Shown: positions 49,785-60,687 of the stretch, in pieces
Layout: the number at the start of each line of letters is the position of its first letter
How positions within the stretch are numbered: the stretch's first letter is position 1
From: Allobosea sp.
GTDB taxonomy: Bacteria; Pseudomonadota; Alphaproteobacteria; Rhizobiales; Beijerinckiaceae
Reading direction: 5' to 3'
Length of the DNA: 64,000 bases
NCBI GenBank assembly: GCA_024231975.1
Contig: JAAEQB010000013.1
Coordinates: 62,001-126,000, forward strand
Program-made: the position numbers and the translations under genes
Notes under the pieces: generated by a model
Told to the model about the DNA's origin: nothing
The model's database searches: none
The model's input: the letters and a program-made list of their open reading frames with translations, nothing else

Positions 49785-50795
49785 ATGCTTCGCTTCATCC
49801 TGACCAGGGTCAGCCTCGTCATCCCGACCTTCATCGGCATCACGCTGCTGGCCTTCTTCCTGGTCCGGCTCGTGCCGGGCGATCCGATCGAGACCATGGC
49901 CGGCGAGCGCGGCATCGACCCCACCCGCCATGCGCAATTGCTGAAGGAATATGGGCTCGACCAGCCGCTCTTCGTCCAGTATGGCCGCTATATCGAGCGC
50001 GTCGTGCAGGGCGATCTCGGCAAGTCGATCGTGACCCGCGACAGCGTCCTCTCCGAATTCGGCCAGCTCTTCCCGGCCACGATCGAGCTCGCGCTCTGCG
50101 CCATCCTGATCGCGCTGATCATCGGCCTGCCGGCCGGCATCATCGCCGCGGTGAAGCGAAATTCGATCTTCGACCATGGCGTGATGGGGATATCGCTCAC
50201 CGGCTATTCGATGCCGATCTTCTGGTGGGGCCTGCTGCTGATCCTGCTGTTCTCGGTCCAGCTCGGCATCACCCCGGTCTCCGGACGCATCGCGGTGCAG
50301 TATTTCATCGAGCCGGTCACCGGCTTCCTCACCATCGACAGCCTGCTCGCCGGCGATGTCGACGCCTTCCGGTCGGCGCTGTCGCATCTGGTCCTGCCGG
50401 CGATCGTGCTCGGCACCGTGCCGCTCGCCGTCATCGCCCGCATGACCCGCTCGGCCATGCTGGAGGTGCTCGGCGAGGACTATATCCGCACCGCCCGGGC
50501 CAAGGGCATGGCGCCCTTGCGGGTCGTCGCTTTGCACGCGCTGCGCAATGCGCTGATCCCGGTCGTCACCGTGATCGGCCTGCAGGTCGGCACGCTCTTC
50601 ACCGGCGCGATCCTGACCGAGACGATCTTCTCCTGGCCGGGCGTCGGCAAATGGCTGATCGAGGCGATCAGCCGGCGCGACTACCCGGTGCTGCAAGGCG
50701 GAACCTTGCTCCTCGGCATGGTGGTGATGAGCGTCAACCTCCTGGTCGACCTCGCCTACGGCCTGATCAACCCGCGCATCAGGCACGCCCGATGA
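49785..50795 (+). CDS. dppB: Dipeptide ABC transporter permease DppB
   Basis: 336 aa, six membrane helices. MLRFILTRVSLVIPTFIGITLLAFFLVRLVPGDPI is the family's N-terminus; the EAA loop is EDYIRTARAKGMAPLRVVALHALRNALIPVVT in outline; the C-terminus is DLAYGLINPRIRHAR. Length matches the DppB group, which has an extended periplasmic loop. No strong ribosome site is visible. Forms the channel with the DppC protein encoded 41 bp downstream. Confidence 0.92.
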   Translation: MLRFILTRVSLVIPTFIGITLLAFFLVRLVPGDPIETMAGERGIDPTRHAQLLKEYGLDQPLFVQYGRYIERVVQGDLGKSIVTRDSVLSEFGQLFPATIELALCAILIALIIGLPAGIIAAVKRNSIFDHGVMGISLTGYSMPIFWWGLLLILLFSVQLGITPVSGRIAVQYFIEPVTGFLTIDSLLAGDVDAFRSALSHLVLPAIVLGTVPLAVIARMTRSAMLEVLGEDYIRTARAKGMAPLRVVALHALRNALIPVVTVIGLQVGTLFTGAILTETIFSWPGVGKWLIEAISRRDYPVLQGGTLLLGMVVMSVNLLVDLAYGLINPRIRHAR

Positions 50796-50835
50796 ACGCT
50801 CTTCCGCCCCTTCGCTCCCATCGGAGCCTTCGCCC

Positions 50836-51738
50836 ATGAGCACCGAGACCTTGCAAGCTCCCGTCGCCAGCGTCGCGCCGCCGCATCCCGCCCGCGAGTT
50901 CTGGACCTATTTCAGCGCCAATCGCGGCGCCGTCGCCGGGCTCGTCGTCATCGGCCTCGTGCTGTTCTGCGCGCTGTTCGCGCCATGGATCGCCCCGCAT
51001 GATCCGAACCTGACCAACAACGCGGTCTTCCTGAAGCCGCCGTTCTGGCAGGAGGGCGGCTCGCTCTCCTATCCGCTCGGCACCGACGCGATCGGCCGCG
51101 ACATCCTCTCGCGACTGCTCTACGGCGCCCGGCTCTCGCTGGTGATCGGCATCGCCGTCGTCGCGCTGGCCATCGTCGTCGGCATCGTGCTCGGCCTGAT
51201 CGCCGGCTTCTTCAAGGGCATCGCCGACATCGCGATCATGCGGCTGATGGACATCCTGATGACGATGCCGAGCCTGCTGCTCGCCATCGTCATCGTCGCC
51301 ATCCTCGGCCCCGGCCTGATGAACGCGATGCTCGCCGTCGCCATCGTCGTGCTGCCGCACTATGTCCGCATCACCCGCGCCGCCGTCATCGCCGAATCCT
51401 CGAAGGACTATGTCGTCGCCGCCCAGGTCAGCGGCGCGCAGACGCCGCGGCTGATGTTCTCGGAGATCCTGCCGAACTGCGCTGCGCCGCTGATCGTGCA
51501 GGCGACGCTCGGCGTCTCCACCGCGATCCTCGACGCCGCCGCGCTCGGCTTCCTCGGCCTCGGCGCCCAGCCGCCGACGCCGGAATGGGGCACCATGCTC
51601 GCCGACGCCCGCGAATTCGTGCTGCGCGCCTGGTGGGTCGTCACCTTCCCGGGCCTTGCCATCCTGATCACCGTGCTCGCCTTCAACCTGCTCGGCGACG
51701 GGCTGCGCGACGCCCTCGATCCCAAATTGAAGCGCTGA
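50836..51738 (+). CDS. dppC: Dipeptide ABC transporter permease DppC
   Basis: 300 aa. N-terminal OppC_N segment (FWTYFSANRGAVAGLVVIGLVLFCALFAPWIAPHDPN), then the BPD_transp_1 domain with LGTDAIGRDILSRLLYGARLSL, EAA-like SSKDYVVAAQVSGAQTPRLM and LGFLGLGAQPPTPEWGTML. GGAG lies upstream of the ATG. Partner of DppB. Confidence 0.92.
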   Translation: MSTETLQAPVASVAPPHPAREFWTYFSANRGAVAGLVVIGLVLFCALFAPWIAPHDPNLTNNAVFLKPPFWQEGGSLSYPLGTDAIGRDILSRLLYGARLSLVIGIAVVALAIVVGIVLGLIAGFFKGIADIAIMRLMDILMTMPSLLLAIVIVAILGPGLMNAMLAVAIVVLPHYVRITRAAVIAESSKDYVVAAQVSGAQTPRLMFSEILPNCAAPLIVQATLGVSTAILDAAALGFLGLGAQPPTPEWGTMLADAREFVLRAWWVVTFPGLAILITVLAFNLLGDGLRDALDPKLKR

Positions 51739-51742
51739 TCCC

Positions 51743-52765
51743 ATGCCCCTGCTCGAGATCGAAAACCTCAGCGTCGAGTTCCCGACTTCCCAGGGAACTC
51801 TGCGCGCGGTCGACCGCATCGACCTCACCCTCGACGAGGGAGAGGTGCTCGGCGTCGTCGGCGAATCCGGCTCCGGCAAGAGCGTAACCATGCTCGCGTT
51901 GATGGGCCTCGTCGGCTATCCCGGCCGCGTCCGTGCCGACAAGCTGCGCTTCGACGGCCGCGACCTCCTGACCATGTCCGCCCGCGAGCGCCGCCAGCTC
52001 ACCGGCAAGGACGTGGCGATGATCTTCCAGGAGCCGAGCACCAGCCTGAACCCCTGCTTCACCATCGGCTTCCAGCTCGCCGAGACCTTGAAGAAGCATG
52101 AGGGCATGGATAGCAAGGCCGCAAAGCGCCGCTCGATCGAGTTGCTCGAGCAGGTCGGCATTCCGGCCCCGGAGAGCCGCCTCAAGGCCTTCCCGCATCA
52201 GATGTCAGGCGGCATGAACCAGCGCGTGATGATCGCCATGGCGATCGCCTGCAATCCGCGCCTGCTGATCGCCGACGAGCCGACCACGGCGCTCGACGTC
52301 ACCATCCAGGCGCAGATCCTCGACCTCCTGATGTCGCTGCAGAAGGAGCGCGACATGGCGCTCGTCCTGATCACCCACAATATGGGCGTCGTCGCCGAGA
52401 CCGCGCAGCGCATCATGGTGATGTATGCCGGGCAGATCATGGAGGAGCGCAAGGTCGACGCGCTGTTCTCCGCCCCGCAGCATCCCTATTCCGCCGCGCT
52501 GCTCGCCGCCCTGCCCGAGCGCAGCGAAGGGGCGAACCGGCTCGCCACCATTCCCGGCATGGTGCCCGGCCTCAACGACCGGCCGAAAGGCTGCCTGTTC
52601 AGCCCGCGCTGCGCCTATGCCACCCAGCATTCGCGCAGCGTCCAGCCGGAGCTCAGGCCTTGGGCTGACGGCCATGTACGCTGCCATTACCCGCTCGGCG
52701 ATGCCCAGCGCGAGGCCGAGCGCGCCCGCGACGAAGCCGGCGCGGCAAAGGAGGCGGCCCGATGA
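51743..52765 (+). CDS. dppD: Dipeptide ABC transporter ATP-binding protein DppD
   Basis: 340 aa. Walker A GESGSGKSVT, signature MSGGMNQRVMIAMAIA, Walker B LLIADEPTTALD, switch His ITHNMGVV. The C-terminal oligopeptide-transporter extension holds the Cys pattern CLFSPRCAYA...C of an Fe-S-type motif. Starts 4 bp after dppC stop; stop overlaps dppF start (ATGA). Confidence 0.92.
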   Translation: MPLLEIENLSVEFPTSQGTLRAVDRIDLTLDEGEVLGVVGESGSGKSVTMLALMGLVGYPGRVRADKLRFDGRDLLTMSARERRQLTGKDVAMIFQEPSTSLNPCFTIGFQLAETLKKHEGMDSKAAKRRSIELLEQVGIPAPESRLKAFPHQMSGGMNQRVMIAMAIACNPRLLIADEPTTALDVTIQAQILDLLMSLQKERDMALVLITHNMGVVAETAQRIMVMYAGQIMEERKVDALFSAPQHPYSAALLAALPERSEGANRLATIPGMVPGLNDRPKGCLFSPRCAYATQHSRSVQPELRPWADGHVRCHYPLGDAQREAERARDEAGAAKEAAR

Positions 52766-53745
52766 GCACTCCCGTCATCGAAGCCCGCGATCTCGTCCAG
52801 ACCTATCAGGTCAGGCAGGGGCTGTTCCGCCCGCCAGCGCAGTTGCAGGCGGTGAACAAGGTCTCCTTCGCGGTCGAGGCCGGGCGCACCTTGGCTGTCG
52901 TCGGCGAATCCGGCTGCGGGAAATCGACGCTGGCGCGCATGGCGACGCTGATCGAGAAGCCGACCTCCGGGTCGCTGACGCTCGACGGGCTCGACGCCGT
53001 CTCGCCGCCGGCGAGCGAGCAGCGGCGGCTGCGTCGCACCGTCCAGTTCGTCTTCCAAAACCCCTATGGCTCGCTCAACCCGCGCAAGAAGATCGGCACG
53101 ATCTTGGAGGAGCCGCTGCTGATCAACACCAGCCTCTCCAAGGCCGAGCGCACCGAGAAGGCCCGCGCCATGATGGCCAAGGTCGGCTTGCGGCCGGAGC
53201 ACTATGCCCGCTACCCGCACATGTTCTCAGGCGGCCAGCGCCAGCGCATCGCGATCGCCCGCGCGCTGATCCTGTCGCCGAAGGTAGTGGTCGCGGACGA
53301 GCCGGTCTCGGCGCTCGACATCTCGATCCAGGCGCAGGTCCTCAACCTGCTCGCCGACCTGCAGGACGAGCTCAAGCTCGCCTATCTCTTCATCTCGCAC
53401 GACCTCAGCGTCGTCCGGCACATCGCCCATGACGTGATGGTGATGTATCTCGGCAATGCCATCGAGCACGGCCCGAAGGAGCGGATCTACGCCCGCCCCT
53501 TGCATCCCTATACGCAGGCGCTGCTCGCCTCGACGCCGCGCGTCGGCGGCGACAAGCGCGAGAAGATCGTGCTGCGCGGCGAATTGCCCTCGCCGCTCAA
53601 CCCGCCGGCGGGCTGCGTCTTCTCGACCCGCTGCCCCTTCGTCGCCGATCGCTGCCGCACCGAGCGCCCGCAAAAGCGCGAGGTCGACGGACGGCAGGTC
53701 GCCTGCCATTACGCCGAGACGTTTTTGGCGAAGGCGGCGGCTTGA
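52762..53745 (+). CDS. dppF: Dipeptide ABC transporter ATP-binding protein DppF
   Basis: 327 aa. Walker A GESGCGKST, FQNPYGSLNPRKKIG Q-loop, signature FSGGQRQRIAIARAL, Walker B VVVADEPVSALD and His ISHDLSVV. C-terminal Cys-rich CVFSTRCPFVADRC segment as in DppD. Last gene of the operon; pairs with DppD as the ATPase heterodimer. Confidence 0.92.
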   Translation: MSTPVIEARDLVQTYQVRQGLFRPPAQLQAVNKVSFAVEAGRTLAVVGESGCGKSTLARMATLIEKPTSGSLTLDGLDAVSPPASEQRRLRRTVQFVFQNPYGSLNPRKKIGTILEEPLLINTSLSKAERTEKARAMMAKVGLRPEHYARYPHMFSGGQRQRIAIARALILSPKVVVADEPVSALDISIQAQVLNLLADLQDELKLAYLFISHDLSVVRHIAHDVMVMYLGNAIEHGPKERIYARPLHPYTQALLASTPRVGGDKREKIVLRGELPSPLNPPAGCVFSTRCPFVADRCRTERPQKREVDGRQVACHYAETFLAKAAA

Positions 53746-53820
53746 GGCCGGGCGAAGCTCAGGCTTCGACACCACCCATCACGCTGTCATCCCGGACAAG
53801 CCGCGCAGCGGCGCCGATCC

Positions 53821-53869
53821 GGGATCCATTCCGGAGCCTTTCCGAAAGAGGTTCCGGAATGGGTCCCGG
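53821..53869. repeat. Palindromic intergenic repeat after dppF
   Basis: An imperfect hairpin with long arms containing CCATTCCGGA/TCCGGAATGG inside GGGA/TCCC, followed by more GC-rich repeat text to about 53960. It fills the 237 bp between the convergent dppF and double-ATPase genes and probably also terminates both. Confidence 0.55.
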
Positions 53870-53982
53870 GTCTGCGCTGCGCTCCGCCCGGGACGACCCG
53901 CGCTTTTTTAGTAGGGCAGCGCGCTCACGGGTTCCGGGCTCAGGTTTTCAGCCTGCCCGGAAAGACCGTGTGGAAAGACCGC

Positions 53983-55833
<1,851 letters not shown>

Positions 55834-56014
55834 GCCAAGTCCTTCTTAGCGATCTGATTGGGCTGCGGAGCGGGCACAAGCGCCCACCGCGCGGCCGATG
55901 GGCCGGGTGCAAAGTCCCGTCAGAATAACCAGAGCGCGGCGGATGTCAGCAGCCGACGTCACAAAAGTTTTGGCACCCTGCCTGCTTTTTGCGCCGCCGC
56001 ATGGCCGAATTACA

Positions 56015-56031
56015 CGATTGACGTGCAATCG
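56015..56031. promoter_or_regulatory. Inverted repeat CGATTG-N5-CAATCG
   Basis: Lies in the 289-bp gap upstream of the double ATPase gene and downstream of the LysR gene. Possible operator for the ATPase promoter. Nothing else in this gap was identified. Confidence 0.25.
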
Positions 56032-56122
56032 GACCGATATTCCCGCCGGTATTGTCCGGGTAAAAATTCCGGCAGGAGGGCGCCGTCCCATACCGTTTCA
56101 GGTGCAACAGGCGCCGTCGTGC

Positions 56123-57046
56123 TTACGGTTCTGTCTCGTTCGCCTGCCTCGCGCCGGTGTAGAGCGCAGCCTCGTCGCGCAGCCAGCCGACGAAGGCCTG
56201 GACGTTGACGTTCTCGTCGAAACGCTTGGGATAGACGGCGAAATAGGCGTCCTCGCAGCGCATCCGGTGCGGGCAGGCGACCATCAATGCGCCGGACTGG
56301 ATTTCTTCCCGCACCAGGAAGTCGGGCAGGATCGCGACGCCGATCCCGGCGATCGCAGCCTGGATCACGAGGGAATAATACTCGAATTTCGGCCCGGCGA
56401 TGCCGTTGACGCCGCTGGCGCCGGCGTCAGTGAGCCAGTCGCGCCAGAGATAGGGCCGCGTCGTATGCTGCAGCAATGGCAGGCGGGCAAAGCCGTCGGG
56501 GCTGGCCAGTGCCTCGCCGCCGATCAGCTGGGGTGCACAGACCGGGATCACATGCTCGTCCATCAGGTGGTGGATGCGAGCGCCCGGCCAGGTCGGGCTG
56601 CCGAAATGGATCGCGGCATGCGCCTTGTCTTCCTCGAAGCTGAACGGCCGGATCTTCGAGATCAAGTTGATGTCGACGGTCGGATGCGCCGCGATGAAGC
56701 GGGCGAGCCGCGGCACCAGCCAGCGCGAGCCGAAAGTCGGCAAGCAGGCGACGGTCAGCACGCCGCCCTTGCGGCCATGCGAGAGCAGCCGCGTCGTCGC
56801 GACCTCGACCCGGTTCAACAGGCTGCGCAATTCTTCGGCATATTCCTCGGCTGCAACGGTCGGGGTCAGCCGCTGCTTCTCGCGCAGGAAGAGATTCTGC
56901 CCAAGCAGTTCCTCCAGCGCGGCCAGACGGCGGCTGACGGCGCTCTGGGTCAGATTGAGCTCGGCCGCTGCACGCGTCACGCTGCGATGGCGCGCCACCG
57001 CCTCGAAACAGGCGAGGTCCCGGGTTGGCGGCAAGGTCCTACGCAC
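56123..57046 (-). CDS. LysR-family regulator
   Basis: 307 aa from GTG 57046 (GGAG 7 nt upstream; ATGs upstream are out of frame). HTH: LACFEAVARHRSVTRAAAELNLTQSAVSRRLAALEELLGQNLFLRE in outline. Effector domain: VLTVACLPTFGSRWLVPRL and AIHFGSPTWPGARIHHLMDEHVIPVCAP, GcvA-like. Divergent from the second peptide-type transporter, with a good LysR box between them. Confidence 0.87.
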   Translation of the reverse strand: MRRTLPPTRDLACFEAVARHRSVTRAAAELNLTQSAVSRRLAALEELLGQNLFLREKQRLTPTVAAEEYAEELRSLLNRVEVATTRLLSHGRKGGVLTVACLPTFGSRWLVPRLARFIAAHPTVDINLISKIRPFSFEEDKAHAAIHFGSPTWPGARIHHLMDEHVIPVCAPQLIGGEALASPDGFARLPLLQHTTRPYLWRDWLTDAGASGVNGIAGPKFEYYSLVIQAAIAGIGVAILPDFLVREEIQSGALMVACPHRMRCEDAYFAVYPKRFDENVNVQAFVGWLRDEAALYTGARQANETEP

Positions 57047-57065
57047 GGGCTCGCTCCATCCCGTT

Positions 57066-57082
57066 CATTCCAATCTGGAATG
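57066..57082. promoter_or_regulatory. LysR box CATTCCA-ATC-TGGAATG
   Basis: A perfect inverted repeat with 7-bp arms and 3-bp spacer (contains T-N11-A) 20 bp before the LysR start and 146 bp before the binding-protein start. Position and symmetry match LysR recognition sites. Confidence 0.5.
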
Positions 57083-57227
57083 ATCTGCATCGGAAATCAG
57101 CAATGGGCAAGGTCCGCGGCCGGCCCTAGCTTGCCGAGCCAGGGAACGCGGCAGGCAGGCGCGATATCTGCGCTCTTCGAGAAGCGCAGGCGACTTGCAG
57201 GTCGGAAAAACAAGAAGGGGGAGGACG

Positions 57228-58835
57228 ATGAGGCTGGCGACGGCATTCGCAGGCGCGCTGATCGGGCTGGGCGCGCCCCTGGCCCAGGCGCAACAGCCGG
57301 TCCCCGAGATCAAGGTGCTGACCTGGCCCGCCGCCAAGTACCAGCACTATTTCGAGACCTCGAACTATGTCGCCGAGGGCTGGCGCAAGCTCGGCCTCAA
57401 GGTCACGCTCGACCCGCAGCCCTTCCCCAATCCGATGCTGTCGAAATGGTTCAAGGAGCATGATTTCGACGTGGTGATGTCGGTGCTGTCGGGCTCGCCG
57501 CAGCGCTCGGAGCCGGACTTCTTCACCAACGCCCAGTTCAATTCGCGCAACAGCGCCCCGGGCGATTCCAATGTCGGCTCCTTCTCCAGCCCGAAGGTCG
57601 ACGAGCTCGGCAGCAAGCAGCTTGCCCTCTACGACGCACAGGAGCGCCGCAAGGTGATCCATGAGTTGCAGCGCGTGCTCGCCGACGAGCAGCCCGAAGC
57701 CGTGCTCGCCTATGTCGTCAACACCTTCGCGATGAACACCGCCAAGGTCGAGATCCCCGGCTATGAAGACACCTCGGACGGGCCGCGCTCGCTCTGGAAC
57801 ATGCTGCGCCTGACCTCCAGGGCCGGCGCGGCGGTCAAGATCGGCCGCACCATCGACCAGGGCACCTTCAACCCGCTGGCGGCGACAATCGTCGAGGACT
57901 TCAACACGCTGAGCCTGGTCTACGACAAGCTGGTCGAGCTTGGTCCCGACGGCTCGCCGCGCATGTGGCTCGCCGAGGCGCTGGAGGTGGTCGATCCGAC
58001 CACCGTGGTGGTCAGACTTCGTCAGGGCCACAGCTTCAGCGACGGCAAGCCCGTCACGGCCGAGGACGTCAAGTTCTCCTTCGACTATCTGAAGCGCTGG
58101 GACGCCGCCTATTTCAAGAAATACCTGGAGAAGCTCGCCTCGGTCGAGGTGGTCGACGCCACGACGGTACGCTTCAAACTGACTGAAGCCTACGCCCCCT
58201 TCATCATCAACACGCTCGGCCAGGTGCTGATCCTGCCCAAGCATGTCTGGGGCGACGTCGTCGAGAAGACCGGCATCGCCAAGCCGCAGGATTTCCGCAA
58301 CACGCCGCTCGTCGGCAGTGGCCCCTACGTGCTGCGCTATTGGCGCGAAGGCCAGGAGATCTCGCTGCAGCGCCGGGCCGACCATTTCGCCAAGCCGGCT
58401 TCCGACCTGCTGATCGTCGTCTTCGGCTCGGCCGAACTCGTCGGCGCCGCGCTCAAGAAGGGCGATATCGACGTCTCCTTCCAGCCGATCGTGCCGACCG
58501 TGGTCAAGGAATTCGCCGCCGAGAAGAACGTCAAGCTGATCCAGGCGCGCTCGAACGGCCATATGTCGATGCGCTACAACACCGCCCGCCCGACGCTCGC
58601 CAGCAAGGCGCTGCGCCAGGCCATGGCCCATGCGATCCCCTATGATGCGATCATCGAGGAAGTGCTGGGCGGCGATGCCGGCCGCAGCGCGACCCCGATC
58701 GTCCCGGTCAACGCCTTCTGGCACGACGCCTCGATCCCGCTGCCGGCCTATGACATCGACAAGGCCAGGGCAATCCTGAAGGCGGCCGGCTACAGCTGGG
58801 GCCCGGACGGCGCCCTGCGCGCCCCGGCGAAGTGA
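57228..58835 (+). CDS. ABC transporter substrate-binding protein, apparently circularly permuted SBP_bac_5 fold
   Basis: 535 aa from ATG 57228 (GGGGGAGG upstream). Signal peptide ends near LAQAQ. Residues ~25-195 look like the C-terminal part of a peptide-binding protein (EGWRKLGLKVTLDPQPFPNPMLSKWFKEHDFDV; then EPDFFTNAQF and RRKVIHELQRVLADEQPE). Residues ~201-535 are the N-terminal part (IDQGTFNPLA, LVYDKLVELGPDG, SFSDGKPVTAEDVKFSFDYL, VGSGPYVLRYW) and end at AGYSWGPDGALRAPAK, where ordinary homologues continue into the second lobe. All parts are present once and total length is normal. First gene of a full transporter operon. Confidence 0.85.
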   Translation: MRLATAFAGALIGLGAPLAQAQQPVPEIKVLTWPAAKYQHYFETSNYVAEGWRKLGLKVTLDPQPFPNPMLSKWFKEHDFDVVMSVLSGSPQRSEPDFFTNAQFNSRNSAPGDSNVGSFSSPKVDELGSKQLALYDAQERRKVIHELQRVLADEQPEAVLAYVVNTFAMNTAKVEIPGYEDTSDGPRSLWNMLRLTSRAGAAVKIGRTIDQGTFNPLAATIVEDFNTLSLVYDKLVELGPDGSPRMWLAEALEVVDPTTVVVRLRQGHSFSDGKPVTAEDVKFSFDYLKRWDAAYFKKYLEKLASVEVVDATTVRFKLTEAYAPFIINTLGQVLILPKHVWGDVVEKTGIAKPQDFRNTPLVGSGPYVLRYWREGQEISLQRRADHFAKPASDLLIVVFGSAELVGAALKKGDIDVSFQPIVPTVVKEFAAEKNVKLIQARSNGHMSMRYNTARPTLASKALRQAMAHAIPYDAIIEEVLGGDAGRSATPIVPVNAFWHDASIPLPAYDIDKARAILKAAGYSWGPDGALRAPAK

Positions 58836-59710
58836 TAGCCGCAGGATCTGTGAGCCCTCCTGCGATGATCGACGTCCGCGACCTGACCAAGCATTACGCC
58901 GCGGCGGCGGGCCTGCGCTCGCTGCTGCCTGGCCGGCGCGGCGAGGTCACGCGGGCGGTCGAAGGCGTCAGCTTCGAGATCGGCGCCGGCGAAGTGCTCG
59001 GCCTCGTCGGCGAATCCGGCTCGGGCAAGTCGACCACCGGACGCCTGCTGGTGGGGCTGGAGACGCCGAGCTCGGGCACGATCCGGATCGACGGCAGCGA
59101 CAGCGCCGCCGCCCGCGCCCGCGACAAGAAGGCCTTCCACCGCCAGGTCCAGATGATCTTCCAGGACCCCTATGGCGCGCTCAACCCGCAGCACACGGTC
59201 GAGGAGCTGGTCGGACGGCCGCTGCTCTACCAGGGCGTCCGCGACCGGGCCAAGGTGGCGGCGAGCGTCCGATCCGTCCTCGCCGAGGTCGGCCTCAACC
59301 CGCCCGAGAGCTATCTTCCCAAGCATCCGCACCAGCTCAGCGGCGGCCAGCGCCAGCGCGTCTGCATCGCCCGCGCGATCATCCTCGAGCCGCGCTTTCT
59401 CGTCGCCGACGAGCCGGTCTCGATGCTCGACGTCTCGATCAAATGGGACATCGTCCGCCTGCTCAAGCGCCTCGCCCGCGATCGCGGCATCGCCATGCTC
59501 TACATCACCCATGACCTCGCCACGGTCGGCGCCGTCTGCGACCGGCTCGCCATCATGTATCGCGGCCGCATCGTCGAAACCGGCCCGGTCGATCAGGTGC
59601 TGTCGGCGCCACGCGATGCCTATACGCGCACGCTGATCGCCGCGATCCCCTCGGCCGATCCCGACATCGTCCGGGTGCCGCCGCCCGCTCTCCAGCCAGC
59701 GGCGCTCTGA
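58832..59710 (+). CDS. Peptide-type ABC transporter ATP-binding protein (DppF-like)
   Basis: 292 aa from GTG 58832 (overlaps the upstream stop; ATG 58865, giving MIDVRDLTKHYA, is an equally good start). Walker A GESGSGKSTT, Q-loop FQDPYGALNPQHTV, signature LSGGQRQRVCIARAI, Walker B FLVADEPVSMLD, His ITHDLATV. The C-terminal Cys-rich extension of DppF is missing. Operon order ATPase, permease, permease, ATPase is unusual. Confidence 0.9.
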   Translation: MIAAGSVSPPAMIDVRDLTKHYAAAAGLRSLLPGRRGEVTRAVEGVSFEIGAGEVLGLVGESGSGKSTTGRLLVGLETPSSGTIRIDGSDSAAARARDKKAFHRQVQMIFQDPYGALNPQHTVEELVGRPLLYQGVRDRAKVAASVRSVLAEVGLNPPESYLPKHPHQLSGGQRQRVCIARAIILEPRFLVADEPVSMLDVSIKWDIVRLLKRLARDRGIAMLYITHDLATVGAVCDRLAIMYRGRIVETGPVDQVLSAPRDAYTRTLIAAIPSADPDIVRVPPPALQPAAL

Positions 59711-59713
59711 ACC

Positions 59714-60685
59714 ATGGCCGGCTATCTGCTCCGCCGCTTCTGGCACATGGTCCTGACGCTGTTCGCCATGGCGACTCTGATGTTCTTCCTGTTCCGGCTG
59801 CTGCCGGGCGACCCAACCGCGACGGTGATCAGCCCCTCGCTCTATCCCAAGGCGCAGGAGGCGATGCGCCAGCAATTCGGGCTCGATCGGCCGCTGTTCG
59901 AGCAATATCTGCTCTATCTCCGCAATCTCTGCGTCCTCGATTTCGGCTTCTCCTTCCAGACCAACCGGCCGGTCTTCGAGATGATCCAGGGCCGCCTGCT
60001 CAACACGATCCTGCTGATCCTGCCCTCGATGCTCGCCGCCTATCTCATCGGCGCGGTCATCGGCGCGATCGCCGCCTGGAAGCGCGGCGGCGCCGCCGAA
60101 ATCAGCCTGGTCTTCACCGCGACCGCGCTGCAGTCGGCGCCTTTGTTCTGGCTCGGCATGCTCGCGATCCTGCTGTTCTCGATCAAGCTCGACCTCTTCC
60201 CGATCGGCCACATCGTCACGCCGGGGGCGTTCCCCGAGCAGGATTGGCGGATGTATCTCTCCGCCGACTTCCTGCACCATCTGGCGCTGCCCTTCCTGGT
60301 CAACACGCTCTACCAGCTCTGCTTCCCGCTGCTGCTGATGCGCTCGACCATGCTTTCGACCATCGGCGAGGACTATATCGAGCTCGCCCGGATGAAGGGA
60401 CTGAGCGAGCGCCGCGTCCTCTTCGGCCATGCCGCCCGCAACGCGCTACTGCCGCTGGCAACGACGCTGCCGATGATCCTCGGCTGGGCCGTGGCCGGCT
60501 CGGTGGTGATCGAGACGGTATTCTCCTGGCCGGGCCTCGGCCTGCTGATGATCGACGCGATCAGCCGCGCCGACTACCCGGTCGCGCAGGCCGCCTTCCT
60601 GCTCATCGCCGTGCTGACCGTGTTCGGCACCTTCATCGCCGACCTGCTCTACGGTCTGCTCGATCCACGCATCGTCTACGCCTGA
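59714..60685 (+). CDS. Peptide-type ABC permease (DppB-like)
   Basis: 323 aa, six helices. MAGYLLRRFWHMVLTLFAMATLMFFLFRLLPGDPT start; EAA loop EDYIELARMKGLSERRVLFGHAARNALLPLAT in outline; terminal DLLYGLLDPRIVYA. Begins 3 bp after the ATPase gene. Partner of the next permease. Confidence 0.92.
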   Translation: MAGYLLRRFWHMVLTLFAMATLMFFLFRLLPGDPTATVISPSLYPKAQEAMRQQFGLDRPLFEQYLLYLRNLCVLDFGFSFQTNRPVFEMIQGRLLNTILLILPSMLAAYLIGAVIGAIAAWKRGGAAEISLVFTATALQSAPLFWLGMLAILLFSIKLDLFPIGHIVTPGAFPEQDWRMYLSADFLHHLALPFLVNTLYQLCFPLLLMRSTMLSTIGEDYIELARMKGLSERRVLFGHAARNALLPLATTLPMILGWAVAGSVVIETVFSWPGLGLLMIDAISRADYPVAQAAFLLIAVLTVFGTFIADLLYGLLDPRIVYA

Positions 60686-60687
60686 CC

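Noticed and set aside
55834..56122. Small gene in the 289-bp gap
   Set aside because: Short frames here lack a ribosome site and any recognisable sequence; the gap is better read as promoter plus 3' region.
58790..60430. 546-codon minus-strand frame over ATPase and permease genes
   Set aside because: Antisense shadow of two clear ABC transporter genes.
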